From assembly GCA_023630585.1 (NCBI GenBank), contig CM042562.1:6010684-6074683 (forward strand): a stretch of DNA of 64,000 nucleotides, written 5' to 3'. Position 1 is the first letter of the stretch, and each line of letters starts with the position of its first letter. Both the position numbers and the translations under genes were made by a program. Below are positions 1 through 64,000 of this stretch, one piece after another. The notes beneath the pieces were generated by a model. That model worked only from the letters and a program-made list of their open reading frames with translations, was not told the origin of the DNA and did no database searches. Source of the stretch: Cranoglanis bouderius (taxonomy: Eukaryota; Chordata; Actinopteri; Siluriformes; Cranoglanididae).

Positions 1-103
1 ATTACATTACAGTTGAAAACATCAAATATATAAAGTAGATATGGTAATTACACATCCAAAAAGCTAAGATGGTAGATTAGCATTTCATAAAAGACATCTA
101 AAA
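1..103. other. left-edge AT-rich flank
   Basis: Unique-looking AT-rich sequence before the target-site duplication. Nothing recognised. Confidence 0.6.
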
Positions 104-108
104 GCTTG
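104..108. repeat. target-site duplication, left copy (GCTTG)
   Basis: These five bases before TGTTA are repeated immediately after TAACA at 3286-3290, the usual LTR-element target duplication size for the Ty3/Gypsy and many retroviral groups. Confidence 0.75.
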
Positions 109-748
109 TGTTAGAGTTTCCTTCGTTCTCGGAGTTCGCTACGCGAACACTTCCGCATTCCTCACGCCGCGTTGCTGAAAACAGCGCGAGCTTCATTCAC
201 AAAAACATCGCTGGACTATGCATTCATGAACTCTCACTTTGTTTATATCACCATGTGCTTGTGTTTTGGTTTATGTCATGTCTCCGCCTCCTTTATGCTT
301 ATTGGTTCTCTGGTTTGTCATGTCTCCGCCCCTGCTCATTCATAGGTTTGCCGTGTAAGGTCTAATGATTACTTTCAGGTGTTCAGTGTTTAACGTCTTT
401 TGTCTCTGATTGTTCTGTGTTTATAAACCTCATTCCGTTTCCGCTTCCTCGCCGAGTATTACTATTGAATAGCAATGAATACAGCTTTTTGCGCTGTATA
501 CGTTTATCATGCGGTCCCTGGACTTTGGATTATTGCCTTGTTGTTTTGTGGATTTATGCCTGAACACTCTGTGGATTTTTTTGTTTGACTGTTTGCCTTT
601 TTTTTTACCCTGCCGGTGTGTTGCCTTTCCCCCTGTTTAGCTTATGTTCCTATACTTTTGAATGTTCCTTTACTTTCGCATGTTCCCAATAAACTGACTA
701 TTTCCCCTGCACATGCATCCTGCCTCCCCCCATCCGTGTTTCGTAACA
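109..748 (+). repeat. 5' LTR (640 bp)
   Basis: The repeat runs from TGTTAGAG to CGTAACA. A TATAAA box lies at 422-427 and an AATAAA polyadenylation signal at 688-693, the expected U3-R-U5 layout. Positions 206-748 match 2743-3285 of the 3' LTR; positions 109-205 have no counterpart there. Confidence 0.82.
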
Positions 749-764
749 GAATACTCCGCCAAAC

Positions 765-1849
765 ATGGATGCAGCGGGGAAATCTGGGGCCGGCTATGCC
801 AAATTCTGTGTTCTTCCTTTGATTCAGTCTCCTTTGAACAGTGGACTTTTATTAATGCCCTGGAGGCATATAATGGTTTCTCCATGTGGCCTCAATGTTT
901 TTTGTGGAAGGCCCAAATGTACTTTCTCAGTTTGGAGGATCCCATGCCCACCGAAGGACAGTGGTTGAGGTTCCTTCTGTCCCGCCTGGTCGGTTCTGCT
1001 CGCCAGTGGGTGGAGCTTCACCTTGCCAGTGGGTCCAATAGGATATATTCAGTGTCCGGCTTTGTGGATCTACTGGTCCAGGTATTTGGGAGCCCCGAAT
1101 TCATGCCCGACCTCAGGACCTTCTTGGGGAAGGAATCCAGCCCTGAGTTCCAGCAGGAGGTCCAGCAGGAGGTCTCCTCAGCGGAGCTGCCCCTGGAGGT
1201 TAACGTGGCTACCTCCAGCCCCGAGCTCCAGCCAGAGGCCCAACAGGAGGTCTCCTCAGCAGAGCTGCCCCTGGAGGTTAACGTGGCTACCTCCAGCTCT
1301 GAGCTCCAGCAGGAGACCCAGCCGGAGGTCTCCCCAGCAGAGCGCCCTCCGGAGGTCCACGAGGGGACCTCCGTTCCTGTCCTGTTCCTGTCAGGGGTTC
1401 TCGAGGAGACCTCCATTCCTGTCCTGTGCCTGCCGGAGGTTCACGAGGAAACCTCCACTCCTGTCCTGCTCATGTCTGAGGTCCACGAGAGGACCTCCTC
1501 TGAAGCCAAGTCCATGTCTGAGGTCCATGGGATGACCTCCTCCCAAGCCAAGTCCATGTCGGAGGTCCACGGGATGACCTCTTTTCCAAGTCCAAGTCTA
1601 TGTCCAAGTCCAGATCCAGGTTTCTGTCCTGACCCATATCCTAGTCCATGTCTCAGTCCAGATCCATGCCCTAAGCCAGAGTCATGTTCCAATCCATACC
1701 TTAGCCCATGCCTCAGTTCAGACCCAGAGTCACATCCGGAATCTAGTCTAGTTGCCAGTCCAGGTCCCAGTCCTATTTCTAGTTTAGTTTCCAGTACAGG
1801 TTCAGATCCAGTTCCCAATCCAGTTTCCAGTCTAGGTCTCAGTCCATAA
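765..1849 (+). pseudogene. degenerate gag-like ORF of the LTR element
   Basis: An ATG sits 16 nt after the 5' LTR (start MDAAG), but the long capsid-like frame that follows (about 800-1140) is in a different register, so at least one frameshift separates them. The capsid-like part includes EQWTFINALEAY, WLRFLLSRLVGSARQW and FVDLLVQVFG, a helical pattern typical of Ty3/Gypsy-type gag. It then dissolves into Glu/Val/Ser-rich repeats (26-residue units at about 1150-1320) and Pro/Ser/Cys-rich repeats to the stop near 1849. No CCHC knuckle or protease motif is seen. Described only as a broken copy. Confidence 0.65.
1150..1335 (+). repeat. 78-bp tandem repeat in the gag-like frame
   Basis: Two near-identical 78-bp units encode QQEVSSAELPLEVNVATS plus a short Glu/Gln tail, followed by a diverged third. 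The period is a multiple of three, so the frame is kept. Confidence 0.75.
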
Positions 1850-2100
1850 TCCAATCCAGAGTCCAGCTCTGTCTCCTGTCCTGTTTCTAGTTTCCTTTCC
1901 AGCTCTGTTTCCAGCTCCGTTTCCAGCTCCGTTTCCAGTCAGGTTTCTAACTTCATTTCCAGTTCTATTTCTAGCTTAGCTCCCAGTCCAGTTGCTAGTT
2001 TTGTTGTAAATCCACTTTCCAGTTCAGGTTCTAGCTTTGTTCCCTGTCCTGTTCCCTGTCCTGTTCCCTGTCCTGTTCTCTGTCCTGTTCCCTGTCCTGC
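1850..2100 (+). repeat. short-period repeats (TTTCCAGY and GTTCCCTGTCCT)
   Basis: Loose 12-15 bp units around TTTCCAGCTCCG run to about 2030, followed by five 12-bp GTTCCCTGTCCT-type units at about 2037-2100. They sit in the decayed 3' half of the gag-like region. Confidence 0.7.
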
Positions 2101-2149
2101 CTCCAGGCCAAGCTCCAAGCTAGGCACCAAGTCAAGCTTCAAGCCAAGC

Positions 2150-2535
2150 ACCAGGTCACGCATCACTCCAAGCGCCAAGTCTAGCACCAGGTCACGCATC
2201 ACTCCAAGCTCCAAGTCAAGCACCAAGCCAAGCACCAGGTCAAACACAGCTCCAAGCTCCAAGTCAAGCACCAGGCCAAGCACCAGGTCACGCATCACTC
2301 CAAGCTCCAAGTCTAGCACCAGGTCACACATCACTCCAAGCCCCAGGTCATGATCACTCCAAGCTCCAAGTCAAGCACCAGGTCACGCATCACTCCAAGC
2401 TCCAAGTCAAGCACCAGGTCACGCATCACTCCAAGCTCCAAGTCAAGCACCAGGTCACGCATCACTCCAAGCTCCAAGTCAAGCACCAGGTCACGCATCA
2501 CTCCAAGCTCCAAGTCAAGCAACAGGTCAAACACA
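2150..2535 (+). repeat. 36-bp minisatellite
   Basis: The unit starts ATCACTCCAAGCTCCAAG and ends with AGCACCAGGTCACGC. It recurs five times almost perfectly between 2350 and 2530, with diverged copies upstream from about 2150. It reads as a 12-residue ITPSSKSSTRSR repeat on the plus strand and as another open 12-residue repeat on the minus strand. Units abut with no spacers. Confidence 0.88.
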
Positions 2536-2742
2536 GCTCCAGGCTCCAGGCCAGGCTTCAGGCCAGGCTCCCGACCAAGTTCCCGACCAAGTTCTCGACC
2601 AGGGCCGAAGGGACAACCCAACACACTCTGCTCTGGCCTCAGGACACCGGATTTCACCAGCCTCGGGTCCTGGTGGGCAGATGTTAGGATCCTGCCCAGG
2701 TCCACCAGCGCGGTCACAACTTTCGGCGCTTCGGGAGAAGTG

Positions 2743-3285
2743 CATCGCTGGACTATGCATTCATGAACTCTCGCTTTGTTTACATCACCATGTGCTTGTG
2801 TTTTGGTTTATGTCATGTCTCCGCCTCCTTTATGCTTATTGGTTCTCTGGTTTGTCATGTCTCTGCCCCTGCTCATTCATAGGTTTGCCGTGAATGGTCT
2901 AATGATTACTTTCAGGTGTTCTGAGTTTAACGTCATTTGTCTCTGATTGTTCCGTTTATATAAACCTCATTCCGTTTCCACTTCCTCGCGGAGTATTACT
3001 ATTGAATATCAATGAGTATAGCGTTTTGCGCTTTTGTTTACCACGCGGTCCCTGGACTTTGGATTATTGCCTTGTCGTTTTGTGGATTTATGCCTGAACA
3101 CTCTGTGGATTTTTTTGTTTGACTGTTTGCCTTTTTTTTTTTTACCCTGCCGGTGCGTTGCCTTTCCCCCTGTTTAGCTTATGTTCCTATACTTTTAAAT
3201 GTTCCTTTACTTTCGCATGTTCCCAATAAACTGACTATTTCCCCTGCACATGCATCCTGCCTCCCCCCATCCGTGTTTCGTAACA
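2743..3285 (+). repeat. 3' LTR, lacking its first 97 bp
   Basis: This is the direct-repeat partner of 206-748 with equal length (543 bp). It has TATAAA at 2959-2964 and AATAAA at 3225-3230. The U3 start found in the 5' LTR is missing and is replaced by unrelated interior sequence ending in a short GGGAGAAG purine run, which suggests an internal deletion or template switch across the polypurine tract and U3 edge. Confidence 0.8.
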
Positions 3286-3290
3286 GCTTG
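3286..3290. repeat. target-site duplication, right copy (GCTTG)
   Basis: Partner of 104-108, directly abutting the TAACA end of the 3' LTR. Confidence 0.75.
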
Positions 3291-5078
3291 AATGTGATTT
3301 TAATAACAAGACAAACTAATAATCTTTGAAGAAGAAAAAAATGTACACGTAGAACAATTTTCTCTACCCTTAATAATAACTGAGCCCTCTTTTCTCTGCC
3401 ATGCTACATAAAATTGCTAAGTTTTGATGTAAGCCTTTCACAAATCCTCCAAAATTTCTATAATTAATTCCTATAATGAATTCCTATAATGAAATATTTC
3501 TATCCTGATGACAGTGACATCTAGGATGACCCCACCCCCATCTACAGGGCATGAGGGCTCACTGAACGTCTGTAGATATTCTTCACCCTGATGTAGTAAA
3601 CCAGCCCATAAAATTCAGTTTTCTCTGAGGCGAGCATACATGCTCACACACAGTTGAGAATCTGTCTCCCTCTCACTTACACATTCACACCTTCAGTCTT
3701 CACTCTTCCAGACCCTTATAGAATTGATGTGAGCTGACTATTTGGGGGGCTTCAGTTCGGTTTTATGTTCCACTGCTTGTGTCAGGGTGAAGTGGAAATG
3801 CTGGATCTCTCTATGGCACAGTGTAGTATCTCAGGTCCACATTTTTCATCTGGGTTATCTGAGTCACTATGGGAGAGAGATTATTTCTGTCACTCTAGAT
3901 AAGCAAATTGTGACATGCAAATAAGGAGTTGGGGTGGACCTTCATTTTACATGTATCCTCCCTATTGCTTCTCACAAGTCAGACATGTGGGTTGTGGGAA
4001 ATGCTTAGCCATCACCTTATCATCTTCACTAGGATTGCATGATACATGTACTTATTTCTTTAGCATTCATAAAAGCCCTTCATTCAGTGTATTTTATGTT
4101 GGTTTTATGTTTGTCATTGTGTAGTACTAAAGTTATAGTGTTCTTTTATCTGCCATAATATATAAAATATAACATACAATGATATAAAATTAGAAGAAAA
4201 AAAAAGAAAAAAAAAGATGCTAAAATATGGCTATTGTGATTTTAAAAATGTTAAATTCCCATTTTCCAAAAGGGAAATAATAATGTTGTAAATCTCAAAC
4301 GGGATGCATTTAACTAAATGTTTGAATCCTTTCACATTGTTGGTGCACCGCCATCTCAGTGGGGAGTATATCAACTTTCCTCCACACATATAGTCCCCGT
4401 TCCCATGTGCTCCTGCAGTGGGTGGAAGAACATGATATGATTACATTACTTCCTTAATGGGTCTATTCCGTTCAAAAATTCAAACATTTATGCCACCTGC
4501 AGTGCCTGCAGGCAAACTCTTATGTGCTGCTTTTTCTAGCTGCAGCACATTCTGTTTCTTATTTTTATTGTTGCATCCATGTCCCTTTTGTCTCTCAAAC
4601 AGACATATGCATGGATGCACGCACTTACACAAGTAGACACAGGAGAATGGGAGTTGAAAATGACCTGAGTGTCATTATGACCTTAACTAACCAGCTGCTT
4701 ACAGCCCTATAGAAACTGCTGAGCTCTAGATATAACAGCACAAGTTTTAACAATACTCTGTGACATTTAAGAAGCATGATCTACATATATTACTGCTTAA
4801 CAGTACCTTTTGGATACATGGATTCACTTCCTTTTGTTAGGGATGCATAGGAACAATGGAGCATGAATAACTTACTACAACAAATTAAAACAAAACATAC
4901 CAATGTATTAATTTTGACATCTTTTTTTTTAATTAAAGGCAACACAAATGCATTAAAATTAAGATAAATAACTTGCCTAAACAATGCAAACATCCCCACA
5001 ATGTTATATTCCCCACAATGTCAAAAGGTACATCAACTGCCGACCCCCCCCCCCCCCAAATAAAATAAAATAAAATAA

Positions 5079-5135
<57 letters not shown>

Positions 5136-5849
5136 TCTCAGTGGGTCTCATAGTCAGGTTGTACAATGATTCCCCTTTTTTTCTGAGGCTTGAACAACTT
5201 TCTGCCACACTGCTGATGCCAGTGTCATGGTATTCTGCAATGAATCCAGTGTTTAGTTATGAAAATAACTTGTTTTCTTTTTATAGACCCAAAAAGTGAC
5301 ATTACATGGATTTTCACATATGATTTTTAAAGCTTTTGCTTCTGCAGTGTAACAGCAACAAAGTTGTTAAAAATTAGTCTTAAGGACTGGAAGGCATTTC
5401 TGTCCTTTCCTCAAATCTACAATGAACAGTCTTTACAGGCTTGCATATCAGGCAAAAATATATGACAGACAATGGAGAAATGAAATTAAGATGCATTTTT
5501 TGGCAAAGCAGGAATAAAAAGTGACGAGAGGCAACATTGAGATTTGATCAATTTTAAACCACCCCCTCAAACATTTTCTGATTGTCCTTCATGATCATGT
5601 GACACAGGCCTTCAGAAGCCTTCGAGTGCCTGAAGTGCCCACTGGTGTGCTGCATCATCCAACCTTACAGCAATGTTGTTACCAACACTAAAACCTTGCC
5701 AGCGACATTACTAAAACAATGCAGAACAAAAAGCTGTTTCGGTCATATTAAAGCAAACAAAACAGTAACTGCACCATAGAGTATGAACACTGTCAATTTA
5801 TCTAAAGTTCACCAGCCAATGAAATTGCAGGGCTCCCATACCTTATAAT
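3291..5849. other. intergenic stretch downstream of bahcc1
   Basis: AT-rich sequence between the LTR element and the probable 3' UTR. It holds a 14-bp C run with TAAAA/TAA repeats at 5044-5135 and short A runs near 4196-4217. The ORFs here are short and have no recognisable domain. Confidence 0.7.
5044..5135. repeat. poly-C / (TAAAA)n / (TAA)n compound tract
   Basis: Fourteen C followed by four TAAAA units and about 18 TAA units. Confidence 0.95.
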
Positions 5850-5871
5850 CTATTTACACAGACTTCATTCA

Positions 5872-5877
5872 TTTATT
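5872..5877 (-). terminator. bahcc1: candidate distal polyadenylation signal of bahcc1
   Basis: This is a canonical AATAAA hexamer on the minus strand, about 1.5 kb past the stop codon. A nearer copy lies at 7229-7234. Either could be used; only transcript ends would decide. Confidence 0.3.
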
Positions 5878-6330
5878 GCAATCTGTAAAATAACCCTTAG
5901 AGGTGCTTTGGTTTCTGCTTGGGAGGCCAGATTTCTTACATTAGCTATCTATCTACTAGTACAATAACATTTTACTGACACTGTTTGGATCTGGCAAAAC
6001 ATGGATGCATTGGCAACACATTATCTTGCATGTCTGAAGTGCAAAAGTGCCACAAAGGCTTTTGTTGCATTTGTTCTACTCATAACCCACTCAGAGGGCA
6101 ATGCAATACACAAATGAATTCTGTGACGAGGCTCTAAACGAAAAAGCAAAAACAAATGTGGAAAAGATTACAATTATGTGGACACAGATGGCCCATTCCG
6201 CATTAGTCACCTTGTGGACTGTTCAGCCACACATATGCAGTGTACTGTATATACTAACTTATCATGACCTATTTCAAAGAAGTCATGTACAGTGCTGAGG
6301 TGGTGACTCGTGGATCACACATCCCTCTAA

Positions 6331-6333
<3 letters not shown>

Positions 6334-6367
<34 letters not shown>
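6334..6367. repeat. poly-A tract
   Basis: 34 consecutive A. On the bahcc1 strand this is poly-U within the candidate 3' UTR. Confidence 0.95.
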
Positions 6368-6370
<3 letters not shown>

Positions 6371-6822
6371 CCAATCAAACCTAACAGTTGTCTCATTAAA
6401 AAAATAACACAATCAAGCGCAATAAAGAGGAATATACTTCTCTCTTCCTTTATATTATATTTACAGTAATACCTTTTATATATATTTATATATTTACACA
6501 CATAAAATAAAACAATTATACAACTATACACCTGAATAAAAGGTACAGTAAGTAAGAGGTACTGAAGTGTATGGCTTGATTGAAAAAAAACAAAAAAAAC
6601 AAACTTTTTCTGTTATAAAGAAAAATTAATTCAGAAATTTAACTTAAAGTTATTTTCATTTTCAGTTGACTGGGCATTAAAATGATTCCTGGAAAATCCC
6701 TGGATGCCCAGAAGGCGTCATTAGAATGCGTTGTACACCTAAGACAGTGGCACTTGTAATGCCATGAAGAGTTTTAAGTCTACAGCGTGACACCCAATTC
6801 CTTCTGTTTGTGGCCATATTCT

Positions 6823-6824
<2 letters not shown>

Positions 6825-6899
<75 letters not shown>
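6825..6899. repeat. (AC)n microsatellite in the candidate bahcc1 3' UTR
   Basis: 75 bp of perfect AC, read as UG in a bahcc1 transcript, about 480-555 nt past the stop codon. Confidence 0.97.
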
Positions 6900-6900
<1 letters not shown>

Positions 6901-7228
6901 CATGCAATAGTTTTGGTCCAACTGAGATAAAAAAGTAAAAAAAAAAGTTATGATGCAGTTGATCTGATAAGGATGATCAGTCTAAAGTGAACCCAGCTCT
7001 GTTCAGGGCTTCCAGAAGAGTAAAACTGAAATATTTACCTCAACACGGTTAATATAAATTAATATAATCTTGCTTAGAATATGTCCAGTGCCTCATCATT
7101 TTCACTGAGAACTAAAACATCTTTCCTTGGCTGTTAATTTTGTGAATGTGTCAGCCCAGTTGTCACCCACTAAAGACGGGTGAGGTGCAGCTACAAAGTA
7201 GACCAGTAAAGAGCTCATCTTCCTCTTC

Positions 7229-7234
7229 TTTATT
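7229..7234 (-). terminator. bahcc1: candidate proximal polyadenylation signal of bahcc1
   Basis: This is a canonical AATAAA on the minus strand about 145 nt downstream of the stop codon. Use of this site would give a very short 3' UTR that excludes the UG-repeat tract. Confidence 0.25.
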
Positions 7235-7377
7235 CCATGGAGTGCTAATTTAGTGTCCAATTATGGGGCTTTGAAATGAGACCATTCTGAGCACAGTAAA
7301 AATCGATTGTCAGCCCTTTAGGTATCCTCCCTCAAGAAGGAAAAATTTCTTCAGTAGTACATCCATATGACAGAACG

Positions 7378-60986
<53,609 letters not shown>

Positions 60987-62682
60987 CTGTATGTTTTGCA
61001 CTGAACTGATACTACATCTGCCTGTTTGGACTCTGTGGTTGACTAAGCACGGCCACCCTTTATGCCAACACACACATGCATGCACACACACACACACACA
61101 CACGCTTACATACACATACAACACAGCTAATGATGGAAGAAGCTATAAAGGCAGCCTCGCTATTTGAGAAAACGGTCTGATTTTCCTCATTAGTGTGTGT
61201 CACAGTAACTGTCTCTGTCTCCCTCTCTCACACACACATATACACACATGCTCGCACACATATACACTCAGACAGAGGCTTCCTGTGTGTTCAGTGTTTA
61301 CTCAATGCTGACCGTGAGCTGCACTCTATTAGTTTTCTCTGATAAGAGTGCAGTTATGTCAACAGCGGACACTGTGCGGCTGCCAGTGAGCATGTTTGCC
61401 AGTATTTGCTCTACAATCTGTTTACAATAAACACTTTGACCACATGTCTGAACCCTTTCACACACTCCTGCCATCTGACCGCCTACTGAAGGGACACACA
61501 GAGTGTCGCCCCCTACTGATGTCTATGGGTTTTGACATCTACTGCAAAAAAATGACAGGAAAACATTTTCCCAGCTAATTAGTTGATCGCTTTTGGAAGA
61601 CTTAGAAGAAAGTGAAACACAAATAGAAATTAGTATTTAGATTAGTTCATTTTCAGTGAAAATGCAGTGCATTAAACAGAGTACATTTAAGTTGAACGTA
61701 ATCAGGAAAAAAACACTAGACAACACATAACAGACACCAACAGACAAAACAATGACTGCAAGTTTTCAGTATTTATGTCATGTTCGTTTAGTTTGTGATA
61801 TGGTCCTGTAAAGTTGATTTTGTCTTTGGTCAGGTGAAAATGTAACTAGATGGTCAAGCCTGAAGCAGTGGTATGTTAAGGTATGAAAATGGTATGTGTA
61901 GGGGTGACTGAACATACTTTATGTTTAAAGTGTGTCTTTTAAACACAGCAGGACAAAATATTTTAGGGTTTACTAATATAACATTTAATACATGTGATTT
62001 TTAACCCCCCCCAACCAAACTTTTGGTAGGTGTCTTAACTCTTAACCCTCCAACACAGCATTTAAGCTAAACTAAAACTCTGTGCAATACAGCAAGAAAA
62101 ATGGAAGAGAAATGCTCCAGTTTATTAAGAAGTACAGAAGCCCATGTGGACATGAGAGTATTTAGAGAAACACAAGTCTCTAAAGAGCTTTTTGGTCCAG
62201 CAACATTTAGATGGCTTCTTGTAGTTTTCTCATTGCCTTTTCCCACTCGTTTTTATTTTTTTTAATTTTATATCTTTCACTCACAGACTGTGTCCTAAAG
62301 AGAATGAGCATGGGGGGAAAAAACAAGCATGAAAGAAAGAGAGATGGGAGAGTATTAGAATGAGCAGGAGAAAAAGAGAGATGAAAAACAGAGTGAATAA
62401 AAAAGAGGAAGAAAGGGAGAGCAAGAGCCAGAGAACAGGCAGGAGGGAGTACATTCCCCAGGAGAGTCGCGCACACTGAATTACATTAAAGAAAAACAGC
62501 AGTGAGGGAGAACAGAAAGAATAGTCGGATGGAAAAAATAGACTAAATCTAAAAGGAAAGAGACAGATAAAAAGTCGCAAATTAGAAATTTCCTCCTCGG
62601 TAGCATAAATCAGCAGACATGGGCAATTTACTATGAAAAATTGGGGTTCTTTAAAAGCTAGACTTTGTTTCAGGTTCAGAAA

Positions 62683-62750
<68 letters not shown>

Positions 62751-64000
62751 TGAGGTGGGACATCCCGGTGGGCCACCACTGGCCGGGCACAGGGATGGAG
62801 GCTCATAAAATCAATCACTCCTGCGAGCCGTGTGGAGCTTCAAAGCAGACAGCTGTCATACTGGGGGCCTCCATAAACAAGTCTCATGCTCCTGTGCTCA
62901 AATAAAACACACGCACACACACACGCGCTCATGCAAAGACAAACATGTCATAGTCACACAGCACAGCTGGCCTGAGAGAGAAAAATGCCATAGTCATTGC
63001 AGAAAGAGCAACGACATCACCGACTCCTCAGGAGATTCATGATTCAAAGATCTGATTCTCCGCAGAGACTCATTCACTAACAATCAATTCATCTCTCTTC
63101 ATGGTCTTAGCTCATGCAGACAGCTCTACCTAGCCATGACTGCTGAACCTTCACAGAGGAGGCAATATACAGTCTAAATCTGGTTTACAGCTCTTCAATT
63201 GGATAACCTCATTCTGCAGACATACACACGAAAAAGAAAATATAATAAATAAAATATTTATTGAGCAATAAGTGAGAGGCTGGTGCATCCACAACTAGTC
63301 CATGATACCATTACAGGCAAGAAGGAGGGGTGCACAGGCCATCAATCAGGGGGCTCTCATACCAGATTGGAGGTTCAAATAGATTTTGCACTAGGTGCAC
63401 ACCCCTTCTCTCTTAGTCAAACAGAACTCATGCAGTTCTTCATTCATTAATCTTCCTGTCTGTCAGAGACAGGTTAGAGAGACAGCTGAGCCAGAACAGC
63501 CTCTGTGTGTGCAGGATGCAAGTGGCAATGTGTGTCGAGATAGTGTGCAAAAATGTACAGAGATCTTATACAGGCTGAAAAAGATCCGATTTTTCAGAAT
63601 AGTGATTTTTATTAATAATTAATAACACTCTTCCACTGGACAGTACAGTACAACTCGATAGTCTGTACCCTTGTTGAGTTCCTATGTCCATTTCCCATCA
63701 CATTCCCATAATGGAGTTGGTAACATCTTTGTTTCTCACGCAACACTTGTTTTAACTGTAAACACTGCCAACGTCTCAGAGTGTGATTAACCTTTTATTT
63801 GACATTTAGTTTATTGTGTTGAAACAGAGATTAAGAGTTTGAGAATGTCTGAGGTTTGACTGATTATTGGTCTGATCTACGTATTACTAGCTCCAGCAAA
63901 ACGTTTGCCACTCTTGGTCACCAAATTCAGCACGGGTACATAGTTACAGTATGGGTCACTTAGTAATGGACAAACAAGAAAATGGGGGACCACAGATTTG
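60987..64000. other. right-edge region upstream of the last exon found
   Basis: Complex sequence with CA-rich patches (61076-61100, 61230-61265) and a 65-bp CA array (62685-62749). It should be bahcc1 intron if the start exon lies beyond the window. I searched for an MDGRDF-like first exon on the minus strand and did not find one. Confidence 0.6.
62685..62749. repeat. (CA)n microsatellite
   Basis: 65 bp of CA; UG in a minus-strand transcript. Confidence 0.96.

Larger units (their letters stand above)
109..3285 (+). mobile_element. non-autonomous LTR retroelement carrying a gag-like remnant
   Basis: This is a complete insertion with direct terminal repeats (109-748 and 2743-3285) flanked by the 5-bp duplication GCTTG (104-108 and 3286-3290). 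The outer ends read TGTTA and TAACA, the usual inverted TG...CA of integrase-processed LTRs. The interior of about 2 kb holds a damaged gag-like frame and tandem repeats but no protease, reverse transcriptase, RNase H or integrase. It therefore resembles a gag-only or deletion derivative of a Ty3/Gypsy-like fish element that depends on another copy. The LTRs differ at roughly 20-25 positions by eye, so the insertion is not recent. Confidence 0.85.
5850..7377 (-). other. bahcc1: probable bahcc1 3' UTR
   Basis: This interval directly follows the stop codon. AATAAA on the minus strand is seen as TTTATT at 7229-7234 (short 3' UTR) and 5872-5877 (about 1.5 kb 3' UTR), so the true 3' end is unresolved. 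The interval includes a CA microsatellite at 6825-6899, which is UG in the transcript, and a 34-bp A run. I see no coding exon here. Confidence 0.4.

Noticed and set aside
2150..2535. CRISPR-like array (36-bp repeats)
   Set aside because: Units abut directly with no unique spacers, the host is a vertebrate, and the repeat lies inside an LTR element.
1939..2717. Two minus-strand ORFs of about 130 codons with LELGVMRDLV repeats
   Set aside because: Reverse reading of the 36-bp minisatellite, open only because the period is a multiple of three.
3742..4712. Short plus-strand ORFs left of the gene (60-69 codons)
   Set aside because: No conserved motif and a length expected by chance in AT-rich sequence.
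61000..64000. Initiator exon (MDGRDF-type) of bahcc1 in the right flank
   Set aside because: No matching minus-strand ATG context with a phase-compatible donor was found; it is probably outside the window.

Overview
This is a piece of a ray-finned fish (teleost) chromosome. The signs are a large intron-rich gene closest to vertebrate BAHCC1, dozens of long CA/GT, GA and TA microsatellites, tRNA-derived SINEs with the 3' tail common in fish genomes, and a gag-carrying LTR element. An ostariophysan such as a catfish or characin is possible but cannot be settled by reading alone. There is no bacterial-type content: no operon, CRISPR array or rRNA.

The window is dominated by one protein-coding gene on the minus strand, a bahcc1 orthologue or teleost ohnolog (BAH and coiled-coil domain-containing chromatin regulator). 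I traced 27 well-supported coding exons plus one tentative 5' exon, from about 61.0 kb down to the stop codon at 7378-7380. All chosen introns are GT-AG and every junction keeps frame. The exons sum to 8049 nt including the stop, so the partial protein is 2682 residues; human BAHCC1 is roughly 2600. The initiator exon was not found and probably lies beyond the right edge. Residue numbers below count from the first residue of the tentative exon at 60893-60986. In order the protein has: a long disordered N-terminal half with His-, Pro-, Ser- and Gln-rich tracts; a conserved IWSLELLIAAALCATRDA block; a short coiled coil; AT-hook-like GRPR motifs; basic and acidic linkers; a tandem Tudor-like region (about 1943-2082); a large Ser/acid/Gln-rich exon; and a C-terminal BAH domain (about 2550-2680) that keeps the Tyr/Trp/Tyr residues expected to read H3K27me3.

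Left of the gene (positions 104-3290) is an LTR retroelement. A 640-bp 5' LTR begins TGTTA and ends TAACA. The 3' LTR matches it but lacks the first 97 bp. A 5-bp GCTTG duplication flanks both ends. The interior of about 2 kb has only a damaged gag-like reading frame that runs into tandem repeats, and no pol. From 3291 to 7377 there is 3' flank and probable 3' UTR with simple repeats.

Introns hold many microsatellites, two tRNA-derived SINE sequences, hAT-like fragments, and several complex TAAT-rich stretches that look like candidate conserved non-coding elements. I found no convincing second gene. The items most worth checking are the conserved BAH cage and Tudor region, the divergent 5' exon, the gag-only LTR element, and the long UG/UA tract just upstream of one coding exon in the bahcc1 pre-mRNA.
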